A stretch of 40,878 bases of DNA from Neobacillus niacini NBRC 15566 (GTDB lineage: Bacteria > Bacillota > Bacilli > Bacillales > Cytobacillaceae): NCBI RefSeq assembly GCF_001591505.1, contig NZ_BCVA01000048.1, forward strand, positions 1 to 40,878, read 5' to 3'. The translations under genes and the position numbers were made by a program. Below are positions 1 to 9,530 of the stretch, one piece after another (the first letter of the stretch is position 1; the number at the start of each line of letters is the position of its first letter). The notes beneath the pieces are model-generated. The model searched no databases. It worked only from the letters and a program-made list of their open reading frames with translations, and had not been told where the DNA came from.

Positions 1-23
1 ACTAAGGTAATTTTCACCCCTGG

Positions 24-50
24 TGTCCGAAGTTACCTCGACTTCGGACA
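24..50. repeat. Short perfect palindrome (hairpin)
   Basis: TGTCCGAAGT and ACTTCGGACA form a 10-bp perfect stem around a 7-base loop. There is no T-run on either side, so it does not look like a classical terminator. It may be the edge of an intergenic palindromic repeat or part of a transcript coming from outside the window. Confidence 0.45.
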
Positions 51-83
51 GAACTGATATAACGTTGCCTTATACTGTTCAAA

Positions 84-131
84 GCAGCACAAAACATCAG
101 ACGCTATTACCCGTCTGATGTTTTGTGCTGC
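84..131 (-). terminator. Strong 20-bp hairpin at the end of the catabolic gene block
   Basis: Positions 84-103 and 112-131 are exact reverse complements (20 bp) around an 8-base loop. It lies about 30 bases beyond the stop codon of the last minus-strand gene (163). On the minus strand only a short TTT follows, so it is a strong RNA hairpin suited to termination or 3'-end protection, but not a perfect intrinsic terminator. It would work in either direction. Confidence 0.6.
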
Positions 132-162
132 AAGAGGAGTTTAAAATTACATATCGCCCCCT

Positions 163-501
163 TTATATGACCTTCTGCCTTTCTGCCGTTTCTATTTGAT
201 GAAAATGGAGGTCTAGATCCTTTAATGCCGCAACAAGAGCATTTGTCGCCTTGCCTCGGTAATAGGTTTCAATCTCTTCAATTAAACCTTCCACTCCATC
301 TTTTAGACTAACGCCCTTTAATATACGACCAATAAAGTCGCTCCCATGTTCGGTTGCTAGAGTACAAGACGCCTCGACAATTACGCCATATTTACGATCA
401 ATTTCAGCTGTGATTGTTAACGTATCGAAGACACTTTTTGCTGCCATTCCTTGCGGCAGACGAGCGTGACCTGCAATAAAAATAGTCTTTCCATTCAGCA
501 T
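163..501 (-). CDS. DUF3870 domain-containing protein
   Basis: This 112-residue protein matches the DUF3870 family from memory: an N-terminal 'GKTIFIAGHARLP' strand followed by a compact alpha/beta domain in which a Cys lies in 'EASCTLAT'. It has no signal peptide or membrane segment. The start at 501 has a GAGAGGTAGG ribosome site upstream. It is the last gene of the block, 27 bases after the L-2-hydroxyglutarate oxidase gene, so it is probably co-transcribed with it. The family has no established function; its context here points to an accessory role in amino acid or hydroxy acid catabolism. Family call fairly sure, role unknown. Confidence 0.8.
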   Translation of the reverse strand: MLNGKTIFIAGHARLPQGMAAKSVFDTLTITAEIDRKYGVIVEASCTLATEHGSDFIGRILKGVSLKDGVEGLIEEIETYYRGKATNALVAALKDLDLHFHQIETAERQKVI

Positions 502-528
502 AATAGGCCTACCTCTCGAAGGAATTAT

Positions 529-1749
529 TTAAACTAGTATTGCTTCTTTTAAGTTTGTTTGTTCTGGTATTCTATTCACAACTTCTTTTCCGATTTCGAT
601 TGAAGCCGTTGCAGCAGGAGATGGTGCATTACATACATGGATCGTTCGTTTCCCTTGAATGATATGGAAGTCATCCACCATATTCCCATCGCTCCTTAAT
701 GCTTGAGCACGGACTCCAGCAGGTGCAGGGATTAAATCATCTTCTTGGATCTCCGGAATCAGTTCCTGAAGGCTCTTTGTAAATTGTTTCTTACTGAAGG
801 AGCGAATATATTCATCAAGCCCCTCCTTCGCAAATTTCCCTGCCATTTTCCATAATCCAGGAAAGCTTAATGATTCTAGTAAATCCTTTGCATTAAAATC
901 TGTCTTTCTGTATCCTTCCCGTTTAAAGCTAAGCACAGCATTTGGTCCCGCATCGACTTCACCGCTGATCATTCGTGTAAAATGAACCCCTAGGAATGGG
1001 AACTTTGGATTTGGAACCGGATAAATTAAATTTTTTACTAGATAACGCTTTTCAGGTTTTAATTTGTAATACTCGCCTCTAAAAGGCAAAATCTTCATAT
1101 CTGTTTTATATCCTGTTGCTAGTGCTACACGATCACTGTGAAGCCCAGCACAGTTAATGACCATTCCAGCTTTTAATGTTCCGCGATTCGTTTCTATGAT
1201 AACTTGATCCAATTCTTCTTTCATTTTCTCCACTTTTGTATTTAGACGAATCTCTCCGCCATTCTCTTGGATAATTTCAGCGAACTTCTCACTAACTTGT
1301 CTGTAATTTACGATGCCAGCCGCCGGAACACGTATTGCTCCTAAACCTTTAACATGTGGTTCTATTTCCTTTAATTCATATGGACCGATTCTATGAATAG
1401 CTAATTCATTTTCCAGCCCTCGATGATATAAATTTTCAAGAAGTGGTAATTCCTCTTGTTTCGTTGCAACAATTACTTTTCCGCAAATATCATGGTCTAT
1501 ACCATGTGTTTGGCAGAACGCAGTCATCGATTTACTTCCTTGGCGGGCAAAACGAGCTTTGAAACTACCGGGCTTATAATAAATGCCTGAATGAATCACA
1601 CCGCTGTTATGCCCTGTTTGATGTTCCGCAACAAGTGATTCCTTCTCAATGACGACTACCTTCGCGTTGGGAAAACGCTCATAAATGGCCATCCCTGTTG
1701 ATAAACCAACAATTCCTCCGCCAACGATTGCAAAATCATACATTTTCAT
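529..1749 (-). CDS. lhgO: L-2-hydroxyglutarate oxidase
   Basis: This 406-residue FAD-dependent oxidoreductase is of the DAO superfamily, LhgO type. The enzyme oxidises L-2-hydroxyglutarate to 2-oxoglutarate and passes electrons to the membrane quinone pool. The sequence shows an N-terminal dinucleotide-binding motif GGGIVGLSTG (about residues 9-18), the family signature 'HNSGVIHSGIYY' (about 47-58), and a C-terminal 'APAGVRAQ' followed by 'NAPSPAATAS', as in the family. Length is normal. GAGAGGGG precedes the ATG at 1749. It lies 41 bases after an aldehyde dehydrogenase gene and 27 before the DUF3870 gene. In this setting it is probably the step that delivers a C5 hydroxy acid into the TCA cycle. 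A different 2-hydroxy acid substrate is possible. Confidence 0.88.
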   Translation of the reverse strand: MKMYDFAIVGGGIVGLSTGMAIYERFPNAKVVVIEKESLVAEHQTGHNSGVIHSGIYYKPGSFKARFARQGSKSMTAFCQTHGIDHDICGKVIVATKQEELPLLENLYHRGLENELAIHRIGPYELKEIEPHVKGLGAIRVPAAGIVNYRQVSEKFAEIIQENGGEIRLNTKVEKMKEELDQVIIETNRGTLKAGMVINCAGLHSDRVALATGYKTDMKILPFRGEYYKLKPEKRYLVKNLIYPVPNPKFPFLGVHFTRMISGEVDAGPNAVLSFKREGYRKTDFNAKDLLESLSFPGLWKMAGKFAKEGLDEYIRSFSKKQFTKSLQELIPEIQEDDLIPAPAGVRAQALRSDGNMVDDFHIIQGKRTIHVCNAPSPAATASIEIGKEVVNRIPEQTNLKEAILV

Positions 1750-1790
1750 TAGGACCCCTCTCTGTTTTGATTTTCCTATAGAAGTAAGGA

Positions 1791-3233
1791 TTACATTGAG
1801 TCCATATAAACAGTCTTCACTTCTGTATAAAACTCAATAGCAGCTTTTCCTTGTTCACGACTGCCGGAACTAGAATTTTTACATCCTCCAAAAGGCATTT
1901 GTGGTTCTGCTCCCGAAGTTTCCGAGTTCACATGTACAAGTCCTACTTCCGCATCTTCAACGAAGCGGCGGGCCAATGTTAAATTGTTTGTGCAGATGGC
2001 TGCGCTAAGACCAAACTCAGTTTCATTTGCCATTTCCACTGCTTCCTCGTAATTTTTGACTTTAAACAATGCAAGAACGGGACCGAAAATTTCCTCACGG
2101 GCAATCACAGCATCTTTAGGCACGTTTTCAAAGATTGTTGGTTTTACATAAAAACCATTTTTTAATTCTTCATCTTCCGGGATCTCTCCACCGCAAAGCA
2201 GCGTTGCTTCTGATTTCCCCTTTTCGATCATTTCGAGCACCCCATCAAGCTGTGCTTTTGATACGGCCGGCCCGATAACGGTTCCCTCGTGAAGCGGGTT
2301 ATCAATGGTTAATTCCTTCGTACGCTTTACAAGCCTATCACGGAATGACTCGTAAATCCCTTCTTCGACAATCACACGACTCGTTGCTGTACATTTTTGA
2401 CCGATAGATTTAAATGCTCCGCCTACAGCTATTTCAACCGCTCTTTCAAGATCCGCATCATTTAGAACAACTAGCGGATTCTTTCCTCCCATTTCCATCT
2501 GAACCTTTTTTCCGTGTTCTACAGCCTGTTTTTGAATCTGCCGACCCACTTGGTTCGAACCGGTGAAAGAAATGGCTTTTATATCTGGATGGTTCACTAA
2601 TTCATTCCCAATAACAGATCCTCTGCCAAATACACAATTAAGGACACCTGCTGGCAGACCAGCTTCATCAAAAGCCTTCATAACGTGATAGACAGATTTC
2701 GGTGTTAAATCAGCAGGCTTAATCACCACTGTATTTCCGTATATAAGTGCTGGTGCCATCTTCCATACTGGAATCGCAATGGGAAAATTCCAAGGTGTAA
2801 TTAAGCCAATAGGACCTAGGGGTGTACGGGTCGTATACAAAAATGTTTTCTCATTCGCGGAAGGTATGACATCTCCAAGTGGCTGCCGTGCTTCTGCCGC
2901 AAAATATTCGAGGATGCTTACCGCGCGATTCGCCTCCCCCATCCCTTCCGAAAATGCTTTTCCTTCTTCCTTAATTAGATCCCGTCCTATTTCCTCTATG
3001 TTTTCTTTCAAAATAGCCGCAGCCTTTTGTAAATAAGCGGCCCTTTGTTGAATAGAGAGCTTTTTCCAGGCAGGAAATGCATTTTTTGCTGCAGCTACAG
3101 CGTCGTTAACATCAGCTGCTGCACTGGATGGGAATTCCCCCAAGCCTTCTCCATTATGTGGACTAAGATTCTCTTTATATTCATTTGTAGTTGGTTCTTT
3201 CCATTGGCCGTTAATGTAATTCAAATGGCGCAT
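1791..3233 (-). CDS. NAD(P)-dependent aldehyde dehydrogenase (semialdehyde type)
   Basis: This 480-residue protein is of the ALDH superfamily. The catalytic set is present: Asn149 in PWNFP, general base Glu247 in QMEMGGKNP and nucleophile Cys281 in GQKCTATS. The FGPV motif near residue 383 is also there. The GQKCTATSR context and overall look recall 2-oxoglutaric/succinic/glutaric semialdehyde dehydrogenases rather than betaine aldehyde enzymes, so I infer a dicarboxylic semialdehyde substrate. AGGAGG lies 8 bases before the ATG at 3233. It sits between the symporter gene and lhgO with short gaps (50 and 41 bases), which suggests that it makes the acid LhgO acts on. The substrate is not readable from sequence alone. 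Confidence 0.85.
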   Translation of the reverse strand: MRHLNYINGQWKEPTTNEYKENLSPHNGEGLGEFPSSAAADVNDAVAAAKNAFPAWKKLSIQQRAAYLQKAAAILKENIEEIGRDLIKEEGKAFSEGMGEANRAVSILEYFAAEARQPLGDVIPSANEKTFLYTTRTPLGPIGLITPWNFPIAIPVWKMAPALIYGNTVVIKPADLTPKSVYHVMKAFDEAGLPAGVLNCVFGRGSVIGNELVNHPDIKAISFTGSNQVGRQIQKQAVEHGKKVQMEMGGKNPLVVLNDADLERAVEIAVGGAFKSIGQKCTATSRVIVEEGIYESFRDRLVKRTKELTIDNPLHEGTVIGPAVSKAQLDGVLEMIEKGKSEATLLCGGEIPEDEELKNGFYVKPTIFENVPKDAVIAREEIFGPVLALFKVKNYEEAVEMANETEFGLSAAICTNNLTLARRFVEDAEVGLVHVNSETSGAEPQMPFGGCKNSSSGSREQGKAAIEFYTEVKTVYMDSM

Positions 3234-3283
3234 CGATAAATCCTCCTATACTCTTCCTTCTATCAATCTTTTCTATTCTTTTT

Positions 3284-4765
3284 TTATACTAGATTACTAA
3301 TAGTAGTGTCATCATCCACCCTAGCCGCCGATTTCTTCGTTACAACACTTACTCCCAACGTTACAGCAATATTGATCATTAATACGGCTAATCCTAAATC
3401 TAAATCCTTAATGACATTTGGAAATGACGGGAATAACGTTGCAACTGACATTTCTGTAATGGTTGAATATGCGACAATCATAATACTGACAATCATTCCA
3501 GCAAAGGCCCCTTGAACGGTAACAGGATTCCTTTTCCAAAGGCTAAAAAACAGTGCAGGAAATAACTGTACCATAAAACTATAAGACATAAGATATAGCG
3601 TAAGAACGGAGTTTCCGCCATTGAATGAAAAGTAAAGTCCCACCAAAGCAATGACAGGAACCAACATTTTGCTCAACTTTACCAACTGTTGATCCGTTGT
3701 ATTTGGTTTCCATACTTTATAGATATTTTTAGAAAGGAGCGTTGCAGTTGCCGTCAATATTAATGAACTTGGGATAAGAGCGGCCATTGCTCCAGCTGCC
3801 CCAATCACACCAACAAACCAAGGATCAAAAGACATTTTCGCCATTTTAAACAAGGCTAAATCTGCATCTGTACCATTTAAATTTGGAACTTGAATAATAG
3901 CGGAAAAGCCGATAAGCAAGGAAAAAACGATAATAATCTGATAAATGGGCATTACCCCCGCATTCACACGCAGTGATTTAGCACTTTTAGCCGTGAACAC
4001 CCCCGCTAGCATATGTGGAAACATGTAAAAGCCTAGTGCCGTCATGATCGTTGCAGAAACAAACCATGATATACTCAACCCTTGTTCAGGGAATAGTAAA
4101 AATCCACTTTTTGCCGTATTGATTGCTTCAAACATCGGCTGTATTCCGCCGTAATAATGAAAAGGAAAATAAAATCCCATAAAGACGACCACAGCCAGGA
4201 TCAGAATATCTTTAATAATCGCTGTCCATGCGGCCCCATGCATTCCTGATACCGTTACATAAATTGTGATGGCAATCACCCCTACCACTATCGCCATGTT
4301 GGGAGAAATCGAACCATAGGATGCTTGGGATACAATAATTCCTAACCCTTTTAACTGCATCACCAAATACGGGATAATGGCAATAACACTTATTATTGCT
4401 ACTAGAACGCCGAGAGCCGGGCTATTATACTTTTTTTCATAGAAGTCTGATTGGGAGAGGACATTATGTTTCTTCGCATACTTCCAAACGGGTGGCAACA
4501 ACCAGTAAGCAATTACAAAATAGAAGCAATTAAAAGCGTATAGGGCTGTGGGAATACCAGATCTATAGGTACCACCACTTGCTCCTAGAAAAGTATAGGT
4601 AGTAAACATCTCACCCGCTAATAAAAAGAACAGTAATATACTTCCAAAACCCCGTCCCCCGACAGACCACTGTTCCATATTCATATCTTTCCCTTTACGA
4701 GCCTGTAGTCCTAACCATATACACAAAACTAGGAAAAAGAGGATAACTAGAAGGGCTGCGTTCAT
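3284..4765 (-). CDS. Sodium:solute symporter (SSS family)
   Basis: This 493-residue integral membrane protein has about 13 hydrophobic segments and the SSS-family layout (long N-terminal helix, 'LLAGEMFTTYTFLGASGG' in the first core helices). It would import an organic solute with Na+. Its ATG overlaps the stop of the upstream DUF3311 gene by four bases (4762-4765), so the two are translationally coupled. The pairing of a ~60-residue DUF3311 protein with an SSS carrier is recurrent in bacteria (cf. pantothenate- or carboxylate-type YhdT/PanF pairs). It is probably the second importer of this catabolic block, beside the APC permease. Substrate unknown; a carboxylate, betaine or amino acid derivative would fit. 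Confidence 0.88.
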   Translation of the reverse strand: MNAALLVILFFLVLCIWLGLQARKGKDMNMEQWSVGGRGFGSILLFFLLAGEMFTTYTFLGASGGTYRSGIPTALYAFNCFYFVIAYWLLPPVWKYAKKHNVLSQSDFYEKKYNSPALGVLVAIISVIAIIPYLVMQLKGLGIIVSQASYGSISPNMAIVVGVIAITIYVTVSGMHGAAWTAIIKDILILAVVVFMGFYFPFHYYGGIQPMFEAINTAKSGFLLFPEQGLSISWFVSATIMTALGFYMFPHMLAGVFTAKSAKSLRVNAGVMPIYQIIIVFSLLIGFSAIIQVPNLNGTDADLALFKMAKMSFDPWFVGVIGAAGAMAALIPSSLILTATATLLSKNIYKVWKPNTTDQQLVKLSKMLVPVIALVGLYFSFNGGNSVLTLYLMSYSFMVQLFPALFFSLWKRNPVTVQGAFAGMIVSIMIVAYSTITEMSVATLFPSFPNVIKDLDLGLAVLMINIAVTLGVSVVTKKSAARVDDDTTISNLV

Positions 4766-4953
4766 AATTCTTCCTCCTCCTTATTCGCTGGATCCAGCTT
4801 ATTAGCAATTATCAAGAACAAAGATGTCAGGCCAACCCAGCATATAGCCCAAAAAAGGACAAATGGCAATCCAAGTACATATGGTTCCACTCGATTAATG
4901 ACAAAAAGTGAGCCCAAAGCCGGTATTAAAGTTAATAGAAAAACCTTTTTCAT
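4762..4953 (-). CDS. DUF3311 small membrane protein, symporter partner
   Basis: This 63-residue protein has two hydrophobic segments (about residues 3-20 and 28-50) and the 'PFVLFWAICWVGLTSLFL' core typical of DUF3311/YhdT-like proteins. It ends in a charged tail, EEEEL. The stop codon overlaps the start of the SSS symporter gene, so it is very likely a small subunit or assembly partner of that carrier. About 180 bases separate it from the upstream permease gene, room enough for its own promoter, though I see no clear one. Confidence 0.82.
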   Translation of the reverse strand: MKKVFLLTLIPALGSLFVINRVEPYVLGLPFVLFWAICWVGLTSLFLIIANKLDPANKEEEEL

Positions 4954-5134
4954 ATTTCACCATCCTAATTTGAAATATATAAAATACACTAAACGATATG
5001 TTTTATTTGGATAGCCAATATTTGAACCTTCTGACAATTAAAACTCCATCAAACCATTTTCCTCTTTGAAATGGAAAGGTATCTAATCCTTCATTGCCAT
5101 TTATTGCTTCTGCACCACTTAGACTTTTTTAAAT

Positions 5135-6562
5135 CTATTGCACTAGTTTATCAGGCTCCCCATTTGTTAAGACGGTTGTAGCCACTTTCTTTCTTGTAAA
5201 TTTAAAGTAGTAAAAAACATAACAAGCGATAACAAAGCCAAATCCAATATAAAGCGATGTCCGCTGCGTTGGATCAAAAGCAGTAAACACGACGATTCCT
5301 ACGCACATGAGAAGGCAGACAATTGGAACCAGCGGGAAGAAAGGAACTTTATATTTCAAATCCGCAAGCTTTCCGCCACCCGCAATATACTGTTTGCGGA
5401 ATTTATATTGTGCAAACGCTATGGCCATCCACGTTACTACCCCTCCAACACCACTAATCGCAAGCAGGACAACAAATAATGTCTCTTCTGCTATCACACT
5501 GGTAAGCAAGGAAAGTAAAGCAAAGGCGAGTGTCACAAGCAAGGCGTTCATAGGAACACCGCGTTTGTTTACCTTACCGAATGCTCGCGGTGCCTGACCG
5601 CTTTGGGAAAGTGAAAAAAGGATTCTCGTACAAGCAAACAAACCTGTATTTCCCACTGAAAGGATCGCCGTTAATATAACAAAGTTCATAATATCAGCCG
5701 CATAAGGAATTCCCGTCATATCGAATACAGTTACAAATGGGCTTTCGAGCACACCCGCCTGTTTCCACGGAACGATCGCTGATAAGACAAAAGTGGCTAG
5801 TACATAGAAAAGTAAAATTCGGACGATGATACTCCGGATTGCTTTTGGTATACTCTTATCGGGATCTTCTGTCTCACCTGCTGCAACTCCCATAATTTCT
5901 GAACCCATAAAGGCATAAACGACTGTCATCACGGATATAAAGACGCCGATGAAACCTGTAGGAAAGATTCCGTCACCGAAAAAGTTTGAAAAGTAAGGGG
6001 CTGATTGTCCCTTTATAGGAACCAAACCGAAAATCGCTGCCCCGCCAATGACAATGAAAAAGAGAACAGCTACTACTTTAATGGCTGAGAACCAGTACTC
6101 CATCTCAGCAAAGCTTCTTGTAGTCAAGGCATTGATACCGAATAAAAGTAAAGAGAAAACGGCACACCATACCCATACCGGTACATCTGGAAACCACCTG
6201 GCCATCAGCAAACCGGCTGCAATAAACTCTAATCCTACATAAATGGCCCAGCTAAGCCAGTAAGTCCAGCCGATCATAAACCCAGATGCAGGGCCGATAA
6301 ACCGCTCAGCATGGGCCTGAAATGAGCCGGAAACCGGCATTACGACGGATAGCTCCCCAAGACAAACCATAACCAAGTACATTAGCAAGCCGCCGAATAA
6401 ATAGGCGGTAATAGCCCCAAAAGGTCCGGCTTCACCAATCGCATATCCCGATCCTAGGAAAAGACCAGTTCCAATAACTCCCCCTATAGACAGCATAAAT
6501 AAATGCCTGCTTTTCATCGAACGTTTTAATTCTACTGGTTGACTTCCTTGTTCTGGTTTCAT
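5135..6562 (-). CDS. APC-family amino acid permease (RocE/LysP-like)
   Basis: This 475-residue protein has 12 predicted membrane segments and the APC amino acid transporter signature: 'SIGGVIGTGLFLGSG' in helix 1 (about residues 25-39), 'GWTYWLSWA' in helix 3 and 'GSEIMGVAAGETEDP' in helix 6. The subfamily (AAT; e.g. RocE, GabP, LysP) takes up basic amino acids, GABA or similar compounds with protons. GGGGG lies upstream of the ATG at 6562. It is 69 bases downstream of the amino acid dehydrogenase gene and is probably the main importer for this pathway. A basic amino acid or derivative is a guess from overall resemblance, not from a diagnostic residue. Confidence 0.87.
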   Translation of the reverse strand: MKPEQGSQPVELKRSMKSRHLFMLSIGGVIGTGLFLGSGYAIGEAGPFGAITAYLFGGLLMYLVMVCLGELSVVMPVSGSFQAHAERFIGPASGFMIGWTYWLSWAIYVGLEFIAAGLLMARWFPDVPVWVWCAVFSLLLFGINALTTRSFAEMEYWFSAIKVVAVLFFIVIGGAAIFGLVPIKGQSAPYFSNFFGDGIFPTGFIGVFISVMTVVYAFMGSEIMGVAAGETEDPDKSIPKAIRSIIVRILLFYVLATFVLSAIVPWKQAGVLESPFVTVFDMTGIPYAADIMNFVILTAILSVGNTGLFACTRILFSLSQSGQAPRAFGKVNKRGVPMNALLVTLAFALLSLLTSVIAEETLFVVLLAISGVGGVVTWMAIAFAQYKFRKQYIAGGGKLADLKYKVPFFPLVPIVCLLMCVGIVVFTAFDPTQRTSLYIGFGFVIACYVFYYFKFTRKKVATTVLTNGEPDKLVQ

Positions 6563-6631
6563 CCAATTCCCCCTGTATTTTTTCTATCCGTATCAGAGAT
6601 AAGGCAAATCATAACCCATTTAATTACCTGC

Positions 6632-7807
6632 TTATCTGACTGCTTCCTTTTCAGACATGCTTGTAAACTCTACTAAATCACTGACTTCAGGTTTAAAAAT
6701 TTCATACGCAACATCCCGCTGATATCTGTTTTGTTTCTTCGCTTCTGAAAATAGTTGATTGGTATTTTTTCGGCATAGCTTTTCAATATCATCCATCACT
6801 GCCTGCGTGTCTGGTTTGACCAGTCCAAAAATAACAGCGTCGTAAAATCGAATTGCCCCTAGGTTCGCAACAAAATCATTCACAATGTCAATTCCTCTTT
6901 GTTTGATGATTTTATCTCCTTCAGAAGATACGGGTATATTAGCCGCTTCAACAATCAAACTCGCTTTAACTCTATCCGCATTAGACTTGTTGATCACGTC
7001 CTCTAATGCACAGGGGATAAGAATATCGCAATCCACATCGAGCCACTCAGAGTTTGGCCTTACCGTATAGTTTGGTGCAAAAGAATCTTGGTCCATTTCT
7101 CCATATACATTCTTATGGTCGATAAGTTTTTGAATATCCAATCCTTCATCACATGTGACTAACAGGTTCGCGTCTGAAATTCCGACGATGTTGTAACCTA
7201 GTTGAGAAAGTTTCAATGCACAGCTTGCCCCTACACAGCCAAAGCCTTGGATGACAACCTTCGCGCCGTCCTTACCATTTTTAAACTTCCAAGCTTCATC
7301 TGCTGAAAACGCAACACCATATCCTGTGACAGCGTCATTTAAAAGTAATCCATCAATTCTTGTTTTCATCAGCCCATCAAAATCCTTGATTCCTTGAAGA
7401 ATCGCAGGATTTTGTTTCATTGAATTTGTCAGCGGGATGTCGATGCCGAATTCGTTAAAGATTTGTAGTACATCTTCGTACTTCGTACCTAGGTCACTTC
7501 CTAGAGATACCCCGCTATCAATATAAGGCATCATGGCAATTAAAAATCTCCTTAATACGGCATTCGCATCTGGAGCTTTATAATCATATTTAATTCCTGC
7601 CTTACATCCTCCTGTCGTTCCGCTGTCACTAGCTACGTACTTATAAGCCATCGCTTTGGCCAATCTTTCAACCTCTTCTTTTGTTACTGTCGGATGCATT
7701 CTCGTACCGCCGCCTGTATATCCTTTCACGAAATTATGAACAACAAGCCACCCTTGCGCGTTCGTTTCTGTATCATTCCACTCAACAATTAAATATGGTT
7801 TAGACAT
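6632..7807 (-). CDS. Glu/Leu/Phe/Val-type amino acid dehydrogenase
   Basis: This 391-residue protein is of the ELFV dehydrogenase family: reversible NAD-dependent oxidative deamination of an L-amino acid to the 2-oxo acid. The catalytic lysine is Lys69 in GGCKAGI; Lys56 in 'MAYKYV' is the second conserved lysine. The Rossmann motif GFGCVGAS is at about 195-202, with Asp after the second strand (ISDA), which suggests NAD. The glycine-rich loop reads TGGGTRM, as in Leu/Val/Phe dehydrogenases; glutamate dehydrogenases have a Lys here (YKGGLR) that holds the side-chain carboxylate. So the substrate is probably not glutamate. AGGGAGG lies before the ATG. With the decarboxylase and aldehyde dehydrogenase of the block it can form an Ehrlich-like sequence: amino acid, oxo acid, aldehyde, acid. 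Confidence 0.85.
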   Translation of the reverse strand: MSKPYLIVEWNDTETNAQGWLVVHNFVKGYTGGGTRMHPTVTKEEVERLAKAMAYKYVASDSGTTGGCKAGIKYDYKAPDANAVLRRFLIAMMPYIDSGVSLGSDLGTKYEDVLQIFNEFGIDIPLTNSMKQNPAILQGIKDFDGLMKTRIDGLLLNDAVTGYGVAFSADEAWKFKNGKDGAKVVIQGFGCVGASCALKLSQLGYNIVGISDANLLVTCDEGLDIQKLIDHKNVYGEMDQDSFAPNYTVRPNSEWLDVDCDILIPCALEDVINKSNADRVKASLIVEAANIPVSSEGDKIIKQRGIDIVNDFVANLGAIRFYDAVIFGLVKPDTQAVMDDIEKLCRKNTNQLFSEAKKQNRYQRDVAYEIFKPEVSDLVEFTSMSEKEAVR

Positions 7808-7910
7808 TCCAATACCTCCCTAAAATTTCTTCTTTCTACCATCCTACAGCACTATTAAAAATACTATTAACACTATGAATTTGTTGTTATTACGCTAAAA
7901 AAATAAAATA

Positions 7911-9383
7911 CTATTCAAACCAGCGAATAGGCACAGGATCCAGATTAATGTTAATCTGTTTTGTTTCCTGGTATTCATCCAATCCATACGTACTTAGGCT
8001 TCTGCCGATGCCACTTTGTTTATATCCGCCCCATGGCGCTTGAAGATTTGTAAGATGGTAAGCGTTTACCCAGGTAATGCCGGCACGAACCTTTTTGATG
8101 ACACGTAAGGCTTTGTTTTGGTCTGTAGAGAAAACAGCACCAGCAAGTCCATATTCTGTGTCATTGGCAATCTTAATGGCCTCATCTTCATCTTTGAATT
8201 TCTGAATCGTAACCACTGGGCCAAAGATTTCTTCCCTGACAATCCGCATATCGGCCGTTACATCGGTAAAGACGGTCGGTTCAATGAAAAATCCATCCTC
8301 TAAACCGTTACCCTCGATTCTATTTCCTCCAAGAGCAAGATTCGCACCTTCTTCTTTACCAATCTGGATGTAATTTAAAATACTCTTAAAGTGCTTTTCA
8401 CTAACAATAGCCCCCATTTGGGAGTGCACATCATGTCCAGGACCTACTCTAATCTTTTTTGCCTTTTGTATATATTTCTGAACAAATTCATCGTAGAGCC
8501 CTTCTTGGACAAGAATCCGGCTCCCAGAAGAACAAACTTGACCAGATCCCATGAAAATGCCAAATAAAGAGTAATCAAGTGCTGTTTCCAAATCGGCATC
8601 ATCAAAGATGATATTCGGAGATTTCCCTCCCAGCTCAAGGGACACTTTTTTCATATTACCTGCTGCTGCTTGCATGATATGACGGCCGACTCCTGTGCTT
8701 CCAGTAAAGGAAACAATATCTACATCTTCACTTTCAGCAATCGTCTGGCCAACAATCGGTCCATCTCCCATAATGAGGGTAGCTGCTCCCTTTGGTAAAT
8801 CGGACTGATCCATCAGTTCAAACAATTTTACTGCTGTCATCGGAGTAATTTCTGCTGGTTTTAAAAGGATACTATTACCAGCCGCAAGTGCCGGTGCAAT
8901 CTTCCATACACTCATTAATAAGGGAAAATTCCAAGGGACAATTAATCCTGCAACTCCGATCGGTTCCTTAATAATCAATGTCTGCATATTTCCGGAGGTT
9001 TCATAAACCTGGCCGTTAGGCACATTAAGCAGACCTGCATAATAACGGAATGTATTCACGGCCTCCTCAACATCCGACTCTGCTTCTCTTTTCGTTTTTC
9101 CATTATTCTGTACTTCTAAATCTCTTAATTCATCACTGTTTTCCTGTATTAGATCTGCAATCTGGAGTAAAACAGCACCCCTCACCTGTGGAGATTGATC
9201 AGACCATATTCCACTTTCAAACGTTCTTTTTGCTATTTTGATTGCCTCTTCTGTTTCTTCCTTCGTAGCGCTCGGTGCCCTGGCGATGACTTTCTGTGTA
9301 GCGGGATTAATAATATCAAGTTTGTTCGGGCTACTTGATTCTACCCATTGCCCATTTATATATTGTTTCAATTCTATTGTCAT
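7911..9383 (-). CDS. Aldehyde dehydrogenase (betaine aldehyde dehydrogenase-like)
   Basis: This 490-residue ALDH has Asn152 in PWNFP, Glu250 in SLELGGKSPN and nucleophile Cys284 in GSGQVCSSGSR. 'GQVCSS/CSAGSR' surroundings are typical of the BADH/aminoaldehyde dehydrogenase branch, which acts on (tri)methylaminoaldehydes, omega-aminoaldehydes and some arylaldehydes. The C-terminus 'PWGGYKQSGIGR' is the usual ALDH ending. GGGGAGG precedes the ATG. It differs clearly from the second ALDH of the window, so each probably handles its own aldehyde. It follows the M20 amidohydrolase gene by 147 bases and precedes the amino acid dehydrogenase by 103. I infer that it oxidises the aldehyde made by the thiamine-diphosphate enzyme. 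Confidence 0.86.
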   Translation of the reverse strand: MTIELKQYINGQWVESSSPNKLDIINPATQKVIARAPSATKEETEEAIKIAKRTFESGIWSDQSPQVRGAVLLQIADLIQENSDELRDLEVQNNGKTKREAESDVEEAVNTFRYYAGLLNVPNGQVYETSGNMQTLIIKEPIGVAGLIVPWNFPLLMSVWKIAPALAAGNSILLKPAEITPMTAVKLFELMDQSDLPKGAATLIMGDGPIVGQTIAESEDVDIVSFTGSTGVGRHIMQAAAGNMKKVSLELGGKSPNIIFDDADLETALDYSLFGIFMGSGQVCSSGSRILVQEGLYDEFVQKYIQKAKKIRVGPGHDVHSQMGAIVSEKHFKSILNYIQIGKEEGANLALGGNRIEGNGLEDGFFIEPTVFTDVTADMRIVREEIFGPVVTIQKFKDEDEAIKIANDTEYGLAGAVFSTDQNKALRVIKKVRAGITWVNAYHLTNLQAPWGGYKQSGIGRSLSTYGLDEYQETKQININLDPVPIRWFE

Positions 9384-9530
9384 AACTTTGTTTCCTCCCC
9401 ACTTGCCTTGGCTGGCTTATCCTCATCACATGTAAGCGCTCTATCAAGTTACTAAACCATACACAATCTTTGATAGGCTTTAGGACCCTGCTGAATTTAG
9501 CTATTCTGATCACGATCAAAAGCGAACAAA

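Noticed and set aside
9431..9444. Cre site TGTAAGCGCTCTAT before the aldehyde dehydrogenase gene
   Set aside because: The 3' half does not fit the consensus (ends AT where CA is expected); too weak to list.
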